DNA of 64,000 nt, taken from assembly GCF_004217545.1 (NCBI RefSeq), contig NZ_SHKY01000001.1, positions 5,642,001 through 5,706,000 on the forward strand, given 5' to 3'. Below the pieces are notes generated by a model that was not told the DNA's origin, ran no database searches, and saw only the letters and a program-made list of their open reading frames with translations. Shown piece after piece: positions 35,601 through 45,345 of this stretch (positions are counted from its first letter, which is position 1; the number at the start of each line of letters is the position of its first letter). The translations under genes and the position numbers were made by a program. The stretch comes from Krasilnikovia cinnamomea (GTDB lineage Bacteria; Actinomycetota; Actinomycetes; Mycobacteriales; Micromonosporaceae).

Positions 35601-37148
35601 ATGACGAGAATTGACCCCGTCGGAAATGGTCGCACCCCCCCCACCGCTGGAGATGGTCCGATGGCCTCGGTAGGAGACGGTGAATATGACAAGCGCGTCA
35701 CTGTCGTAGGAGCGGGAATCGCCGGCCTGGTGGCCGCGTACGAGCTGGAGCGGCTGGGCTGCACGGTCGAAGTACTGGAGGCCAGCCGGCGGATCGGCGG
35801 CCGCATATTCACCTACCGGTTTGGCAGCGACATCGAATCTCCCTTCGTCGAACTCGGCGCGATGCGCATTCCAGCCAGCCATCGGCACACGATGCACTAC
35901 ATCGACCGCCTCGGGCTCAGTCCCGACCTCCGGCCCTTCGACAGCCTGTTGGCCGAACCGAACGCGTTCGTCCACACCGCCGGCGGCTACCAACGCCTGT
36001 CCGACGCAGCGCGGGCGATGGTCGAGGAACTCCGTCGGGCCTGTGAGCCGGTCAGCTACCCCGACGACGTGCTGCTCTTCGGCGCCTGGCTCGCCATCAT
36101 CGTGGACGCCATCGCGCCACCCGGCCAGCGCTCGGCCCTGCGCAACGACCTCAGACACCGGCTCCTCGACCTGGCCGTCGGCATCGACCTGCGCCCGTAC
36201 CGCGGCGAACAGGACCGGATGGACCTGCACACACTCTTCGCGGCGCATCCCCAACTGCGCACCGGATGCCACGAACCGCTGCGCAGCTTCCTGGACGACA
36301 TCCTGGCCGAGACGAGCACCGACCTGCTGCGGATCCGCGGCGGAATGGACCGGCTGGTGCACCGGATGGCCCGCCGAATCACCGGGCCCATAGTCTGCGG
36401 CCGAGAGGTGATCGGCTTCGAGGTGGCACCGGAGCGGGTGAGCATGCTGGTCCGCGAGGGGCGGCACATCGTCACCCGGCACTCGAGGTACGCGCTGTGC
36501 ACGGTTCCGTTCTCGATCGTGCGGGCCATGCGCCTGGTCGGCTTCAGCCCGGAGAAGCTCGATGTCATCAACCAGATCCGCTACGTACCGGCCACCAAGG
36601 TGGCGTTGCACTGCCGGGAACCGTTCTGGCAGAAGATCGGCATCCACGCCGGTGCGTCGTCCAGCGGCGGCCGGGTGCGGCAGACGTACTATCCGCCGGT
36701 CGAGGGTGATCCAGCGCTCGGCGCGGTCTTGCTCGCCAGCTACAACATTGACGCGGACGCCGATGTGCTGGGCCGGTTGTCGGCCGCCGCCCGGTACGCC
36801 GCCGTGCTGGCCGATCTCGGCACCATGCATCCCGAGCTGCTTCAACCGGGCATGGTGCACAATGCCACCAGCCTGGCCTGGGGGCAGTACAACTGGAGCC
36901 GCGGCGGCTGTGCCGTGCGGTGGGGGGCCGATGCCCAGGCCAGCGAGGCGGAACGGGCCCAGGCCAGCCGGCCGGAACACACGCTGTTCTTCGCCGGCGA
37001 GCACTGTTCGGCCACCCCGGCCTGGATCGACGGGGCGATCGAGTCGGCCATGAGCGCGGTCGGCCAGATAGCGCGGCGCATCTTCGACGCGGCGCTGCCC
37101 GTGCCGGCCGGGGCCGCGCTGACCGCCGTGGGGATGGCGGTCCGATGA
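35601..37148 (+). CDS. L-tryptophan oxidase, RebO/StaO-like
   Basis: 515 residues if started at the ATG at 35601; ATGs at 35565 and 35661 are alternatives. A flavin amine oxidase: the FAD dinucleotide fold VTVVGAGIAGLVAAYELERL, then VLEASRRIGGRIFTYRFGS, and the C-terminal FAD motif HTLFFAGEHCSATPAWIDGA. The middle has the RPYRGEQDRM and GGMDRLVHRM blocks of the RebO group. It oxidises L-tryptophan to the indole-3-pyruvate imine, the first step of indolocarbazole assembly. Its stop overlaps the start of the chromopyrrolate synthase gene (ATGA), a pairing seen in rebeccamycin- and staurosporine-type clusters. Confidence 0.88.
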   Translation: MTRIDPVGNGRTPPTAGDGPMASVGDGEYDKRVTVVGAGIAGLVAAYELERLGCTVEVLEASRRIGGRIFTYRFGSDIESPFVELGAMRIPASHRHTMHYIDRLGLSPDLRPFDSLLAEPNAFVHTAGGYQRLSDAARAMVEELRRACEPVSYPDDVLLFGAWLAIIVDAIAPPGQRSALRNDLRHRLLDLAVGIDLRPYRGEQDRMDLHTLFAAHPQLRTGCHEPLRSFLDDILAETSTDLLRIRGGMDRLVHRMARRITGPIVCGREVIGFEVAPERVSMLVREGRHIVTRHSRYALCTVPFSIVRAMRLVGFSPEKLDVINQIRYVPATKVALHCREPFWQKIGIHAGASSSGGRVRQTYYPPVEGDPALGAVLLASYNIDADADVLGRLSAAARYAAVLADLGTMHPELLQPGMVHNATSLAWGQYNWSRGGCAVRWGADAQASEAERAQASRPEHTLFFAGEHCSATPAWIDGAIESAMSAVGQIARRIFDAALPVPAGAALTAVGMAVR

Positions 37149-40100
37149 GCGTCTTCGACGTTCCCCGCCTGCATTTCCGCGGGGTGGCCACGGTGAAGCT
37201 GCCGACCGGGCCGCGCAGCGGGCTGGTCGACCTGGCCACCAACCGCGCGCTGACCGAGACGGGACCCTTCCCGGTGGATCGGCCGGTCGAGGACTATCAC
37301 CGCTATCTCGACCAGCATGGCCCCCGGTACGACACCGCAGGCCGGTTGACGCCCGATGGCCCCTTCAGCGCCGGTAAAGGCTGGAACTTCGGCGGCAACG
37401 GCCACTTCTGGATCGACGCCACGGTGGCCGGTGCGGAGATCGGCAACGGGGTCGATGTCCGCGATCCGGTGGTGGGCCGCCCGGTCGACTTCTGGGGGCA
37501 CTACAACGAGTACCTGGGCACCACGTTCAACCGGGCCCGGATCTTCGATGTGGACCCGACCTCCCACTGGACGACGGCGGTGATGATCGGCCAGTTCTGC
37601 TTCGGGCGAGTGGGACGCTCGCACGAGAACGGCTACCTCGCGGTCGGCGACGTCACCGGGATCCAGCCACCCCGATGGCACCACTTCGCGCACATCCGCG
37701 ACGTGGGGGAGCACTACCTCGCACCGTACCTGCGGCGATCGGCGGTGTACCAGTTCGTCGTCGCGGGTCAGGCGCTGCACTGGCTGCCCGAGTCGGCGGC
37801 ATCCCCGGCGGCCCGCCTGCTGTGCGCCGCGGTGGAGTCGGCCGGATTCGACGGCCTGGTCGTGCAGTTCGCGCTGGGCAACATGGCATCACCGGTCGCG
37901 CCGGACGCCCCCAACCACTGCGCGGTGTGGGGAACGATAGCCCCCTGGCGGTACGACGAGCCACGGACGTACCCAGCGGGTCGGCTGTTGGCGCCCGGTG
38001 CGGGCCGGCACGCGCCGTTGAGCACCCTTTCGGTCGCGGTCACTCCCCAGTGGACGACTCTCAACATGATCAACGCTGTGCCGGTGACCGGGCGCGCCGG
38101 CTCGCCCGGCCCGGGACCGCTGCACCGGCTCGGTCCCCGGGCCGACCTCGGCGAGCTGGAACTGCGTACCCGGCAGACGGACCGGGTGGTCGCGCTGATC
38201 CCGCGCGACGCGTATCTCGGGGAGACCTACGACCTGACCAGCGGCGTGGTGCGGGTGCCGACTGTTCACCACGGTCGCGGTGTGGACTCCGAGCCGCTGT
38301 GCCTGATGGCCACGGCCGCCGGCGAACGGATCACGCTACTGAGCGAGGAACAGGTGACCATCCAGGCGGACGACGCCTGCTGGTTCGTCGAACATCCCCG
38401 GCCGGCACGCGAGCACGAGCACACGGTGGAGGTGGAGATCCGGTCGTTCGTCCGGGGCCGGCCGGCCGCCGTGGAGGCCGTGCACGTGCGGCAATACCCC
38501 AACCCCCGATCACGACCGTACGAGCGGGACGACGCCGAGGTCGTACATGTGCGGGCGGGGCGGCTCGACGCCCACGGCGAGTTCGGGGCGTCGTGCGTGA
38601 CGCGCACGGACGCCGACGGCCGCGGCTGGTTCAGCATGCGTGGCGCTCACGCCGGCGCGGCCCGGCTCGTGCTGGACGCGCGCGCCGACCCGGTGCCCGG
38701 CGACCCCACCGAGGCGTACGACAACGACGACACCCTCGGCCGCTGGGCAGCGGCCGGAACGCTGGCGGTGCGCACGCTGCCCGACGACTGGCACCTCGCC
38801 GACACTCCCGCCGAGGCCGTGACGTTCGACCTGCTCTACCGGGAGGTGTTCGCCTACTACGAGCTGCTCTACTCGTTCATGCGGGACGAGGTGTTCAGCC
38901 TGGCCGACCGGCCGAAGGTCGAAACGTACGCCCGGCTGATCTGGCAGATGTGCGACCCGCGCAACAAGGCACGCACCTATTACATGCCGCCGACCCGGGA
39001 TCTCTCCGAGCCGAAGGCCCACCTGCTCCTCGCGTTCCTGCGCCGGCAACAACAACAGTCGCGCGTTCCGATCATCGTACCGGCCGGCGAGCGTCCCGAG
39101 CCCCGGATCGCGACCCGCGGGCAGTTGCTCGACGCATTGCGCCAGGCCGCCGCGATCGAGCTGGCGGTCATGCTGCAGTACCTGTACGCCGTCTACTCCA
39201 TCCCCACGTACGGAGCCGCGCAGCAATACCTGCGCCGTGGCCTGTGGACGCCGCAGCAGGCACTCCTGGCATGCGGCGACGGCGGCAAGAGCCTGGCCGG
39301 CGGTGTCCGCGGCAGCCTGCTCACCGTCGCACGCGAAGAGATGATCCACTTCCTCGTCATCAACAACATCATCATGGCGCTCGGCGAGGCGTTCCACGTA
39401 CCGATGCTTGACTTCGGCACGATCAACACCGCCCTGCCCGTACCGATGGACTTCGCCCTTGAGCCCTTCAACCTCGGCACGACCCAGCGGTTCATCGCCA
39501 TCGAGCGGCCCCACTCGCAGACCGGCCGGCTGAACGACGCCGAACCACCCGACCCCGAATCCACCCACCGGTACGGCTCGCTGAGCGAACTGTACGACGC
39601 GGTCCGCGACGGACTGCGGCGCGTGCCCGACCTGTTCCTGGTCGATCGCGGCCGCGGTGGCGGCGAGCACCACCTGTTCCTGCGGGAATCCATCAACGCG
39701 GTGCACCCCGACTACCAGCTGGAGGTGGACGACCTCGCCAGCGCCCTGTTCGCCATCGACTTCGTCACCGAGCAGGGCGAGGGCAACAAACTCAACTCGG
39801 TCAAGCCGGCCGGGGACTCACACTACGAGACGTTCCTCGGCATCGCGGACGCCCTGATGGCGCAGCGGTCCGCCGGCTCGCCCCGCGCGGAGGTCTGGAC
39901 TCCGGCCTATCCGGTGCCACGCAACCCCACCCTGCGGACCGGCAACCCCAACACCGAGACCGTCACGGCGCCCGAGGCGCGTACGGTGCTCCAGCTGTTC
40001 AACCGGTCCTTCTACATGATGTTTCAGCTCATGGTCCAGCACTTCGGCCAGCAACCTGATGCGAGCCTGCGCCGGTCCACCCTGATGAACGCTGCGATCG

Positions 40101-40360
40101 ACGTGATGACCGGCATGATGAGCCCGCTGGCCGAGGTCCTCGTGACCATGCCCTCGGGCCGGCGCGGCCGGACCGCCGGCCCGTCGTTCGAGCTGGAGAC
40201 CGCGCCCGTCTTCCTGTCCCGGCCGGACGTCGCGAGGCGCTCGATCGCGCTGCGCTTCGACCACCTGGCCACGGCGTCGCGCAAATGCGCTAGCGTGCCG
40301 GAGAGGGTGGCCGACATGTTCGCCTTCTACGCCGAGGCTTTCGGGCGGTCACCACGATGA
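37145..40360 (+). CDS. chromopyrrolic acid synthase, RebD/StaD/VioB family
   Basis: 1071 residues, close to known RebD and StaD lengths. The N-terminus FDVPRLHFRGVATVKLPTGP is typical of the VioB/RebD family. The C-terminal half has the ferritin-like helices LLDALRQAAAIELAVMLQYL, REEMIHFLVINNIIMALGEA and FDFVTEQGEG-like signatures (here AIDFVTEQGEGNK). The enzyme couples two indole-3-pyruvate imine molecules to chromopyrrolic acid. It overlaps the genes on both sides by four bases (ATGA), so the three are co-translated. It is the most diagnostic gene of the cluster. Confidence 0.93.
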   Translation: MSVFDVPRLHFRGVATVKLPTGPRSGLVDLATNRALTETGPFPVDRPVEDYHRYLDQHGPRYDTAGRLTPDGPFSAGKGWNFGGNGHFWIDATVAGAEIGNGVDVRDPVVGRPVDFWGHYNEYLGTTFNRARIFDVDPTSHWTTAVMIGQFCFGRVGRSHENGYLAVGDVTGIQPPRWHHFAHIRDVGEHYLAPYLRRSAVYQFVVAGQALHWLPESAASPAARLLCAAVESAGFDGLVVQFALGNMASPVAPDAPNHCAVWGTIAPWRYDEPRTYPAGRLLAPGAGRHAPLSTLSVAVTPQWTTLNMINAVPVTGRAGSPGPGPLHRLGPRADLGELELRTRQTDRVVALIPRDAYLGETYDLTSGVVRVPTVHHGRGVDSEPLCLMATAAGERITLLSEEQVTIQADDACWFVEHPRPAREHEHTVEVEIRSFVRGRPAAVEAVHVRQYPNPRSRPYERDDAEVVHVRAGRLDAHGEFGASCVTRTDADGRGWFSMRGAHAGAARLVLDARADPVPGDPTEAYDNDDTLGRWAAAGTLAVRTLPDDWHLADTPAEAVTFDLLYREVFAYYELLYSFMRDEVFSLADRPKVETYARLIWQMCDPRNKARTYYMPPTRDLSEPKAHLLLAFLRRQQQQSRVPIIVPAGERPEPRIATRGQLLDALRQAAAIELAVMLQYLYAVYSIPTYGAAQQYLRRGLWTPQQALLACGDGGKSLAGGVRGSLLTVAREEMIHFLVINNIIMALGEAFHVPMLDFGTINTALPVPMDFALEPFNLGTTQRFIAIERPHSQTGRLNDAEPPDPESTHRYGSLSELYDAVRDGLRRVPDLFLVDRGRGGGEHHLFLRESINAVHPDYQLEVDDLASALFAIDFVTEQGEGNKLNSVKPAGDSHYETFLGIADALMAQRSAGSPRAEVWTPAYPVPRNPTLRTGNPNTETVTAPEARTVLQLFNRSFYMMFQLMVQHFGQQPDASLRRSTLMNAAIDVMTGMMSPLAEVLVTMPSGRRGRTAGPSFELETAPVFLSRPDVARRSIALRFDHLATASRKCASVPERVADMFAFYAEAFGRSPR

Positions 40361-41580
40361 CCACCCCGACCCGGCTGGCGCCGTTCCCGCTCACCGATCC
40401 CGCGCAGATCACCGATCCGTACCCGCAATACCGGCACTGCCGCGAGACGGACCCGGTGCACCGGGTGCCGTCCACCGACGGTGGACCTGACACCTCGTAC
40501 CTGTTCCGGTACGACGACGTGTCCCGGCTGCTGCGCGCCAAGCAGGCCGGACGGGAGCCGCCGCCCGGCGCGACCCCGCTCATTCCCGCACGGTACGGCA
40601 CGCTGCGTCAGGTCGTCGCCGACTGGCTCGTCTTCCTCGACCCGCCGCGGCACACCCTGCTGCGCGCGGTGGTCGCCCAGCGATTCACCGCCGGCATGAT
40701 CGAAGACCTGCGGCCCCGCATTGAACGGCTCGCCCACTCACTGACGTCCGAGCTGCGCCGCCACGATCACGCCGACCTCGTCGAGGGCTTCGCCGCACCC
40801 CTGCCGATCCTGGTGATCTCCGAACTGCTCGGCATCCCCGCCGCCGACCGGAGGTGGATCCGCGCGCAGGCGCTGGCCCTGCAACGGGCGAACAGCTCGC
40901 GTGGCGGCGATCCGGACCGCCGGTTCAGCGCCGCCCAGAGCGCGGCGCGGCAACTGCTCGGCTACTTCTCCGACGAGATCGGCCGCCGTCGGCGCGCACC
41001 GCGGCGCGACCTGATCACGCATCTGGTTACGGCCGATCCGTCCGGCGCCCCGCCGATGACCGACGACGAGATCGCGGCGACCAGCATTCACCTGCTGACC
41101 GCGGGCCACGAGACCAGCACCAACCTGATCGGCAAGGCGGTCCTGGCGCTGCTGCCCCGTACCGGCCTGTGCGAGCAGGTGCGCTCCGGCGGCCTGACCC
41201 TGGACGCGGTCGACGAGCTGATCCGCTACGACGCCCCGGTGCAGATGGTCACCCGGTGGATGCGCGAGCCCCTGCTGGTGGACGGTCACGAGATCCCTGC
41301 GGGGAGCAGAGCGGTCCTGGTGCTCGGCTCCGCGAACCGGGACCCGGCGTACGTCCCTGACCCGGATCGCCTCGACCTGCACCGCACCGCCGGGCGGCAC
41401 CTCGGCTTCGGGCTGGGCATCCACTACTGCCTGGGCGCCGCACTGGCCCGCGCCGAGGCGCAGATCGGGCTCACCGCCCTATTCCGCGACCTTCCCGGGC
41501 TCAGCCTGGCCGGTCCGCCGGCATACGCCGACGACCTGGTCTTCCACGGGCCGAGCCGGGTGCCGATCCGTACCCGATGA
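40357..41580 (+). CDS. cytochrome P450, RebP/StaP-like
   Basis: 407 residues. P450 hallmarks are all present: I-helix AGHETST (residues 249-255), the ExxR pair E287-R290, and the haem loop HLGFGLGIHYCLGAAL with ligand Cys358. In this setting it should perform the aryl-aryl coupling and oxidative decarboxylation that turn chromopyrrolic acid into the six-ring indolocarbazole, acting together with the RebC/StaC-like flavoenzyme encoded two genes later. It starts within the end of the RebD-like gene (ATGA overlap). It needs ferredoxin and reductase partners from elsewhere. Confidence 0.9.
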   Translation: MTTPTRLAPFPLTDPAQITDPYPQYRHCRETDPVHRVPSTDGGPDTSYLFRYDDVSRLLRAKQAGREPPPGATPLIPARYGTLRQVVADWLVFLDPPRHTLLRAVVAQRFTAGMIEDLRPRIERLAHSLTSELRRHDHADLVEGFAAPLPILVISELLGIPAADRRWIRAQALALQRANSSRGGDPDRRFSAAQSAARQLLGYFSDEIGRRRRAPRRDLITHLVTADPSGAPPMTDDEIAATSIHLLTAGHETSTNLIGKAVLALLPRTGLCEQVRSGGLTLDAVDELIRYDAPVQMVTRWMREPLLVDGHEIPAGSRAVLVLGSANRDPAYVPDPDRLDLHRTAGRHLGFGLGIHYCLGAALARAEAQIGLTALFRDLPGLSLAGPPAYADDLVFHGPSRVPIRTR

Positions 41581-41620
41581 CCGGCCCGACAGGGCCGGGT
41601 GAGAGGCCGAGGAGTGCCCG

Positions 41621-42655
41621 ATGGACGACCAGCGAAACGACCGGGATGCCGGCCTGCAGTTGCTGCGGATGGCGGAGGCGCTGGGCGCGGCCCAGGCGAT
41701 CCAACTGGCCGTCGAGGTGGGCCTCGCCGATCGGCTCGGCGACGGACCGCGCACCGTCGACGCCCTGGCCCGGGACACCGAAACCCAGGCCGACGCGCTG
41801 CGCCGGCTGCTGCGGACGCTCGCCGGGTTCGGCCTGTGCACCGAGACCGAGCCGGGCCGCTTCAATCTGACGGAGGTGGGCCAGCGGTTGCGCACGAACC
41901 ACCCGCAATCACTGCGATCGTGGGTCGGCTTCCAGGCGATGCTCACCGACGTGTACGCCGCGGCGGCGTACAGCATCCGCACCGCCGAACCGACCTACCA
42001 GCGGGTGCACGGTGCACCGATCTTCGAGGACCTGGCCCGCCACGACGAACGCGGCCGCCTCTTCCACGCCGCGATGGCCGAACACAGCCGGCTGATGGGC
42101 GGCGCACTGGCCACCGGATACGACCTCGGCGACGCCCGCCTGATCGTCGACGTCGGCGGCGGCGACGGCAGCCTGCTCGCGGTGCTCCTCGAGGCGTTCC
42201 CGGACGCCGACGGGCTCGTGTACGACCTGCCCGAGGTGGCCGACATCGCCCGCAAACGGCTCGCCGCCGAGGGACTCTCGACGCGGTGCACCGCCGTCGG
42301 CGGTGACTTCCTCGCCGGGGTACCGAGCGGCGGCGACCTCTACCTGATGAAGGGGATCCTGCACAACTGGGCCGACGCCGACGCCCGTACCCTGCTGCGC
42401 AACTGCCGCAGCGCCATGGGACCGGACAGCCGGCTCCTGATGATCGAAGCGGTGGTCCCCGAGGGCGACGCCTTCCACCCCAGCAAGCTGCTCGACCTCG
42501 CCATGCTGATCGTCTACGGCGGACGGGAACGGACGCTCACCGAACACCGCCGGCTGCTGACCGAGGCGGGATTGCGATTCACCCGTGTCGTGGAGGCCGC
42601 GGCGCCGCTGAGCGTCATTGAAGCAGTGCCCGCCGATGGTTCTGGGCAACGGTGA
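41621..42655 (+). CDS. O-methyltransferase with dimerisation domain (DnrK/plant type)
   Basis: 344 residues. An N-terminal winged-helix dimerisation domain (residues ~12-95, with VDALARDTETQADALRRLLR) precedes the SAM-binding domain with DVGGGDG (177-183) and GILHNWAD (246-252), whose His is the usual catalytic base. This is the class used on phenolic or polyketide hydroxyls. It is not the single-domain UbiE-like class of RebM, which methylates the rebeccamycin sugar. Its acceptor here (aglycone hydroxyl or sugar) is open. It lies 40 bp after the P450 gene and 9 bp before the RebC-like gene. Confidence 0.85.
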   Translation: MDDQRNDRDAGLQLLRMAEALGAAQAIQLAVEVGLADRLGDGPRTVDALARDTETQADALRRLLRTLAGFGLCTETEPGRFNLTEVGQRLRTNHPQSLRSWVGFQAMLTDVYAAAAYSIRTAEPTYQRVHGAPIFEDLARHDERGRLFHAAMAEHSRLMGGALATGYDLGDARLIVDVGGGDGSLLAVLLEAFPDADGLVYDLPEVADIARKRLAAEGLSTRCTAVGGDFLAGVPSGGDLYLMKGILHNWADADARTLLRNCRSAMGPDSRLLMIEAVVPEGDAFHPSKLLDLAMLIVYGGRERTLTEHRRLLTEAGLRFTRVVEAAAPLSVIEAVPADGSGQR

Positions 42656-42664
42656 CGGGCCGCC

Positions 42665-44236
42665 ATGCGGGAAGCAACGGACGTCATGGTGGTCGGCGCG
42701 GGACCGGTCGGCCTGACCGCGGCCCTCGGCCTGCGCCGTCTGGGTCTGCGGGTGCGGCTGGTCGACCGTGCGCCCGGAACGAACCGGGAACCCCGCGCCG
42801 ACGTGCTGTTCCCGCGCGCCGGCGAAGCCCTCGGCGCGCTCGGTGCCGGCGAGGCGATCCGGAAGAACTCCTATGAGATGCGCGGCGCCGTCGTCTTCGG
42901 ATCGGGACGCCGTCTCTGCTCGTTTCGGGTCGGCCGCCTGGCGTCCGACTATCCCCGGGCCATGACGATCGAGCAGAACGACATCGAACGGCTGCTCACC
43001 GAGGAACTGGCGCGGCACGACACCACGGTGCAATGGCGCACGGCGGTGACCGGGCTCAACCCTCGGCCGGGCGGCGTCGAGGTCACCCTGCGCCGGGCGG
43101 ACGGGAGCACCGAACAGGCCGGTGCCGCCTGGGTCGTCGCGTGCGACGGGGTCCGCAGCACGGTGCGGGAGCTGCTAGGAATACCGTACGAGGGGGAGCC
43201 GCGCGCCAACATGCAGGTGGTTCAGGGCAACGTCGTACCGTCCTGGCCACTGGGAAACAACCCGGGGCACGGCTACTTCTTCCTCGCGCCGTACCGGTCG
43301 GTCATCGCCTTCCCCACACCCGCCGGCGGGTACCGGATCTTTTGCGTCCGCGACGACCCCGACCCGGGCAGGACCGCCCCGCCGACCCTCGACGAACTGC
43401 GTGACCTGGTCGCCGGGGCCGCGCACCTGCCGGAGCTGCGGCTCGCCCTCAGCGATCCGGTGTGGCTGAGCCGGGCACGGTTCGCCGACCGCGTCGCGGC
43501 ACGGCTGCGCCACGGCCGGGTGCTCCTCGCGGGCGACGCGGCACACGCCTGGGCGCCGCTCGGCGGGCACGGGATGAACGTCGGCATCCTCGGCGCCTAC
43601 AACCTGGCGTGGAAGCTCGCGGCGGTGCACCGCGGTCAGGCCGCGGACGTCGTGCTCGACTCGTACGATCTCGAACAGCGCCGGCTGGCGCACCAGGTGA
43701 TCCGGGACATGCGGCGCAGCCCGATGGAGATGGTGCTGCCGCCGTTGGCACATACGCTGCGCAGCGTGCTGCTTGCCGCGACGATGCCGCTGCCCGGTGT
43801 GCAGCGGCGTACCGAGTGGATGATGAGCGACTTCGGCCGACACCACCGGGCCAGTCCGCTCTCGTGGCACCGGACAGGTAGGTTCCGCGGTGGACCGCGA
43901 GCGGGCGACCGGTTACCCGACGTTCCGGTGCAGCCGGCGGGCGGGCGGGCGACGCGGTCGCACCGACTCCTGTCGTTCGACCGGTGGACCGTGCTCCTCG
44001 CCGCCGCCGAGGCCGACGCCGCAACGCTGCGCGCCCTGGAACAGGCGTGGGCGACCTGCCCGGCGCCGGTGCGGATCGTGCCGGTCGCGCCGGCGAGCGT
44101 ACGCGAACAACGGCAACTGGGCCGCCAACACGAATTCACCCTGGTCCGCCCGGACGGGCATCTTGGCCTCGTGGCACGGCTGGACCGGCCACAGGATCTC
44201 AGTGGCTACCTTCGACGCTTCCTGTGCGCGGAATGA
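42665..44236 (+). CDS. FAD monooxygenase, RebC/StaC-like
   Basis: 523 residues, p-hydroxybenzoate hydroxylase fold: VVGAGPVGLTAALGLRRLGL for FAD, the VACDGVRSTVRELLG DG motif, and the second FAD motif VLLAGDAAHAWAPLGGHGMN (residues 288-306). A C-terminal thioredoxin-like domain ends the protein. With the P450 it sets the oxidation state of the pyrrole ring: RebC-type gives the imide (arcyriaflavin), StaC-type the lactam (K252c). Sequence reading alone cannot decide which. It is the last gene of the operon; the following 300 bp carry no gene. Confidence 0.88.
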   Translation: MREATDVMVVGAGPVGLTAALGLRRLGLRVRLVDRAPGTNREPRADVLFPRAGEALGALGAGEAIRKNSYEMRGAVVFGSGRRLCSFRVGRLASDYPRAMTIEQNDIERLLTEELARHDTTVQWRTAVTGLNPRPGGVEVTLRRADGSTEQAGAAWVVACDGVRSTVRELLGIPYEGEPRANMQVVQGNVVPSWPLGNNPGHGYFFLAPYRSVIAFPTPAGGYRIFCVRDDPDPGRTAPPTLDELRDLVAGAAHLPELRLALSDPVWLSRARFADRVAARLRHGRVLLAGDAAHAWAPLGGHGMNVGILGAYNLAWKLAAVHRGQAADVVLDSYDLEQRRLAHQVIRDMRRSPMEMVLPPLAHTLRSVLLAATMPLPGVQRRTEWMMSDFGRHHRASPLSWHRTGRFRGGPRAGDRLPDVPVQPAGGRATRSHRLLSFDRWTVLLAAAEADAATLRALEQAWATCPAPVRIVPVAPASVREQRQLGRQHEFTLVRPDGHLGLVARLDRPQDLSGYLRRFLCAE

Positions 44237-44539
44237 TCATCTCGTGCCTGCCGGCGTTCCACTCAGCGTGCCGCGAGCCGTGTGCAGCCTGCCTGGATCA
44301 CCACGCTCGGCGCCGCGACCATGCGGGTCTCACCGCGAGCGGACGATCCGCTCGGACACGTTAAACCCATATCGATCTTTGCGCCCGCCGCGAGATCGGA
44401 TGGGGTTTCTTGCTGCCCGGCTCCGGTGCAGCTTCCCTGGTTCTCCATGGCGCCTACGGATTCGAGCGAGATCGCGGCCGCAGACGATGACCGCGTTCCC
44501 GCGCCGTATCTGTGCGGCGATGCCGGCGGCGCCACCGAC

Positions 44540-45345
44540 ATCGGTGTAACGCGGGTTCGCCAGGATCGCCGCGACCACGCGCAGCGTCCATACCGCCTGC
44601 GCGCGGTGCGGGTTACGGACCCGGTGGTAGACACCGGGCGACGGGATCCGGCGTTCGTTAAGTTCCCGGGCGATCCCGGCGGTACTCAACCCGGCAAGCC
44701 GGCGGGCGAAGATCAACCGCACATGCGGGGCCGTCACCGGCTCCACCTCGAGCCGATGCCGCGTCGGCCCCAGTTCGCCTGGATCCGGTTCGGGTACGGG
44801 CCCGCGTCCACGAGCCGGTAGCCGTAGGGAGGTCGGCAGCCCTGATGCCGGCCCTGCTCGCGGCCCTGCGCCGCCATCGCCCGAGCGCACCCGGAACCGG
44901 GCTCGCAGCACCTCCCGCTGCGACTGATGGCCCAGCAACATGAGCAGCGCCCGATGCTCCGGCTCGTCGAGGTCAACCGGTCCTTCCGCTCCTGGAAGCC
45001 AGAGCTGTACCCCGAACCCGCGCAAGATCTCGATCACCCGGCCGGCCTCGCCACCGGCGAACGCCCGCTCGAACTCGCCGACCACCACTGCATCGAACCC
45101 ACGATCCGGCTACGCGGCCGCGGCCAGCAGGGTGGCCGCTTGCGGACGTTTCACCCAAGGCAGCTGCGGGACGCGCCCGGGTCGAAGAACTCCATCGCAA
45201 TCCGGCCCCTGCCAGCGATCAGCCGTTGCGCCGCTTCCAGCTGCCACGCCCGCGACGACACCGGATCCTGATACTCGCTCGTCGAGATCCGTCCATAGAA
45301 CGCGAATCGAATTCCACCCCCTCGGAAGCGGCTGCCCATGACCAC
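44540..45345 (-). pseudogene. serine recombinase, multiply frameshifted
   Basis: The N-terminal resolvase motif IRFAFYGRISTSEYQDPVSS begins near 45345 and is followed by WQLEAAQRLIAGRGRIAMEF and DPGASRS. The frame is then lost and the match continues in other frames: HRALLMLLGHQSQREVLRAR, PPYGYRLVDAGPYPNRIQAN, VTAPHVRLIFARRLAGLSTA and AAILANPRYT. The zinc ribbon and C-terminus are gone. At least three indels make it dead. It marks the border between the indolocarbazole cluster and the arsenic island. It is a different recombinase from the one at 3.9-5.6 kb. Confidence 0.75.

Noticed and set aside
38510..39706. 398-residue minus-strand frame inside the RebD-like gene
   Set aside because: No homology, and it is entirely within a strongly supported coding sequence on the other strand.
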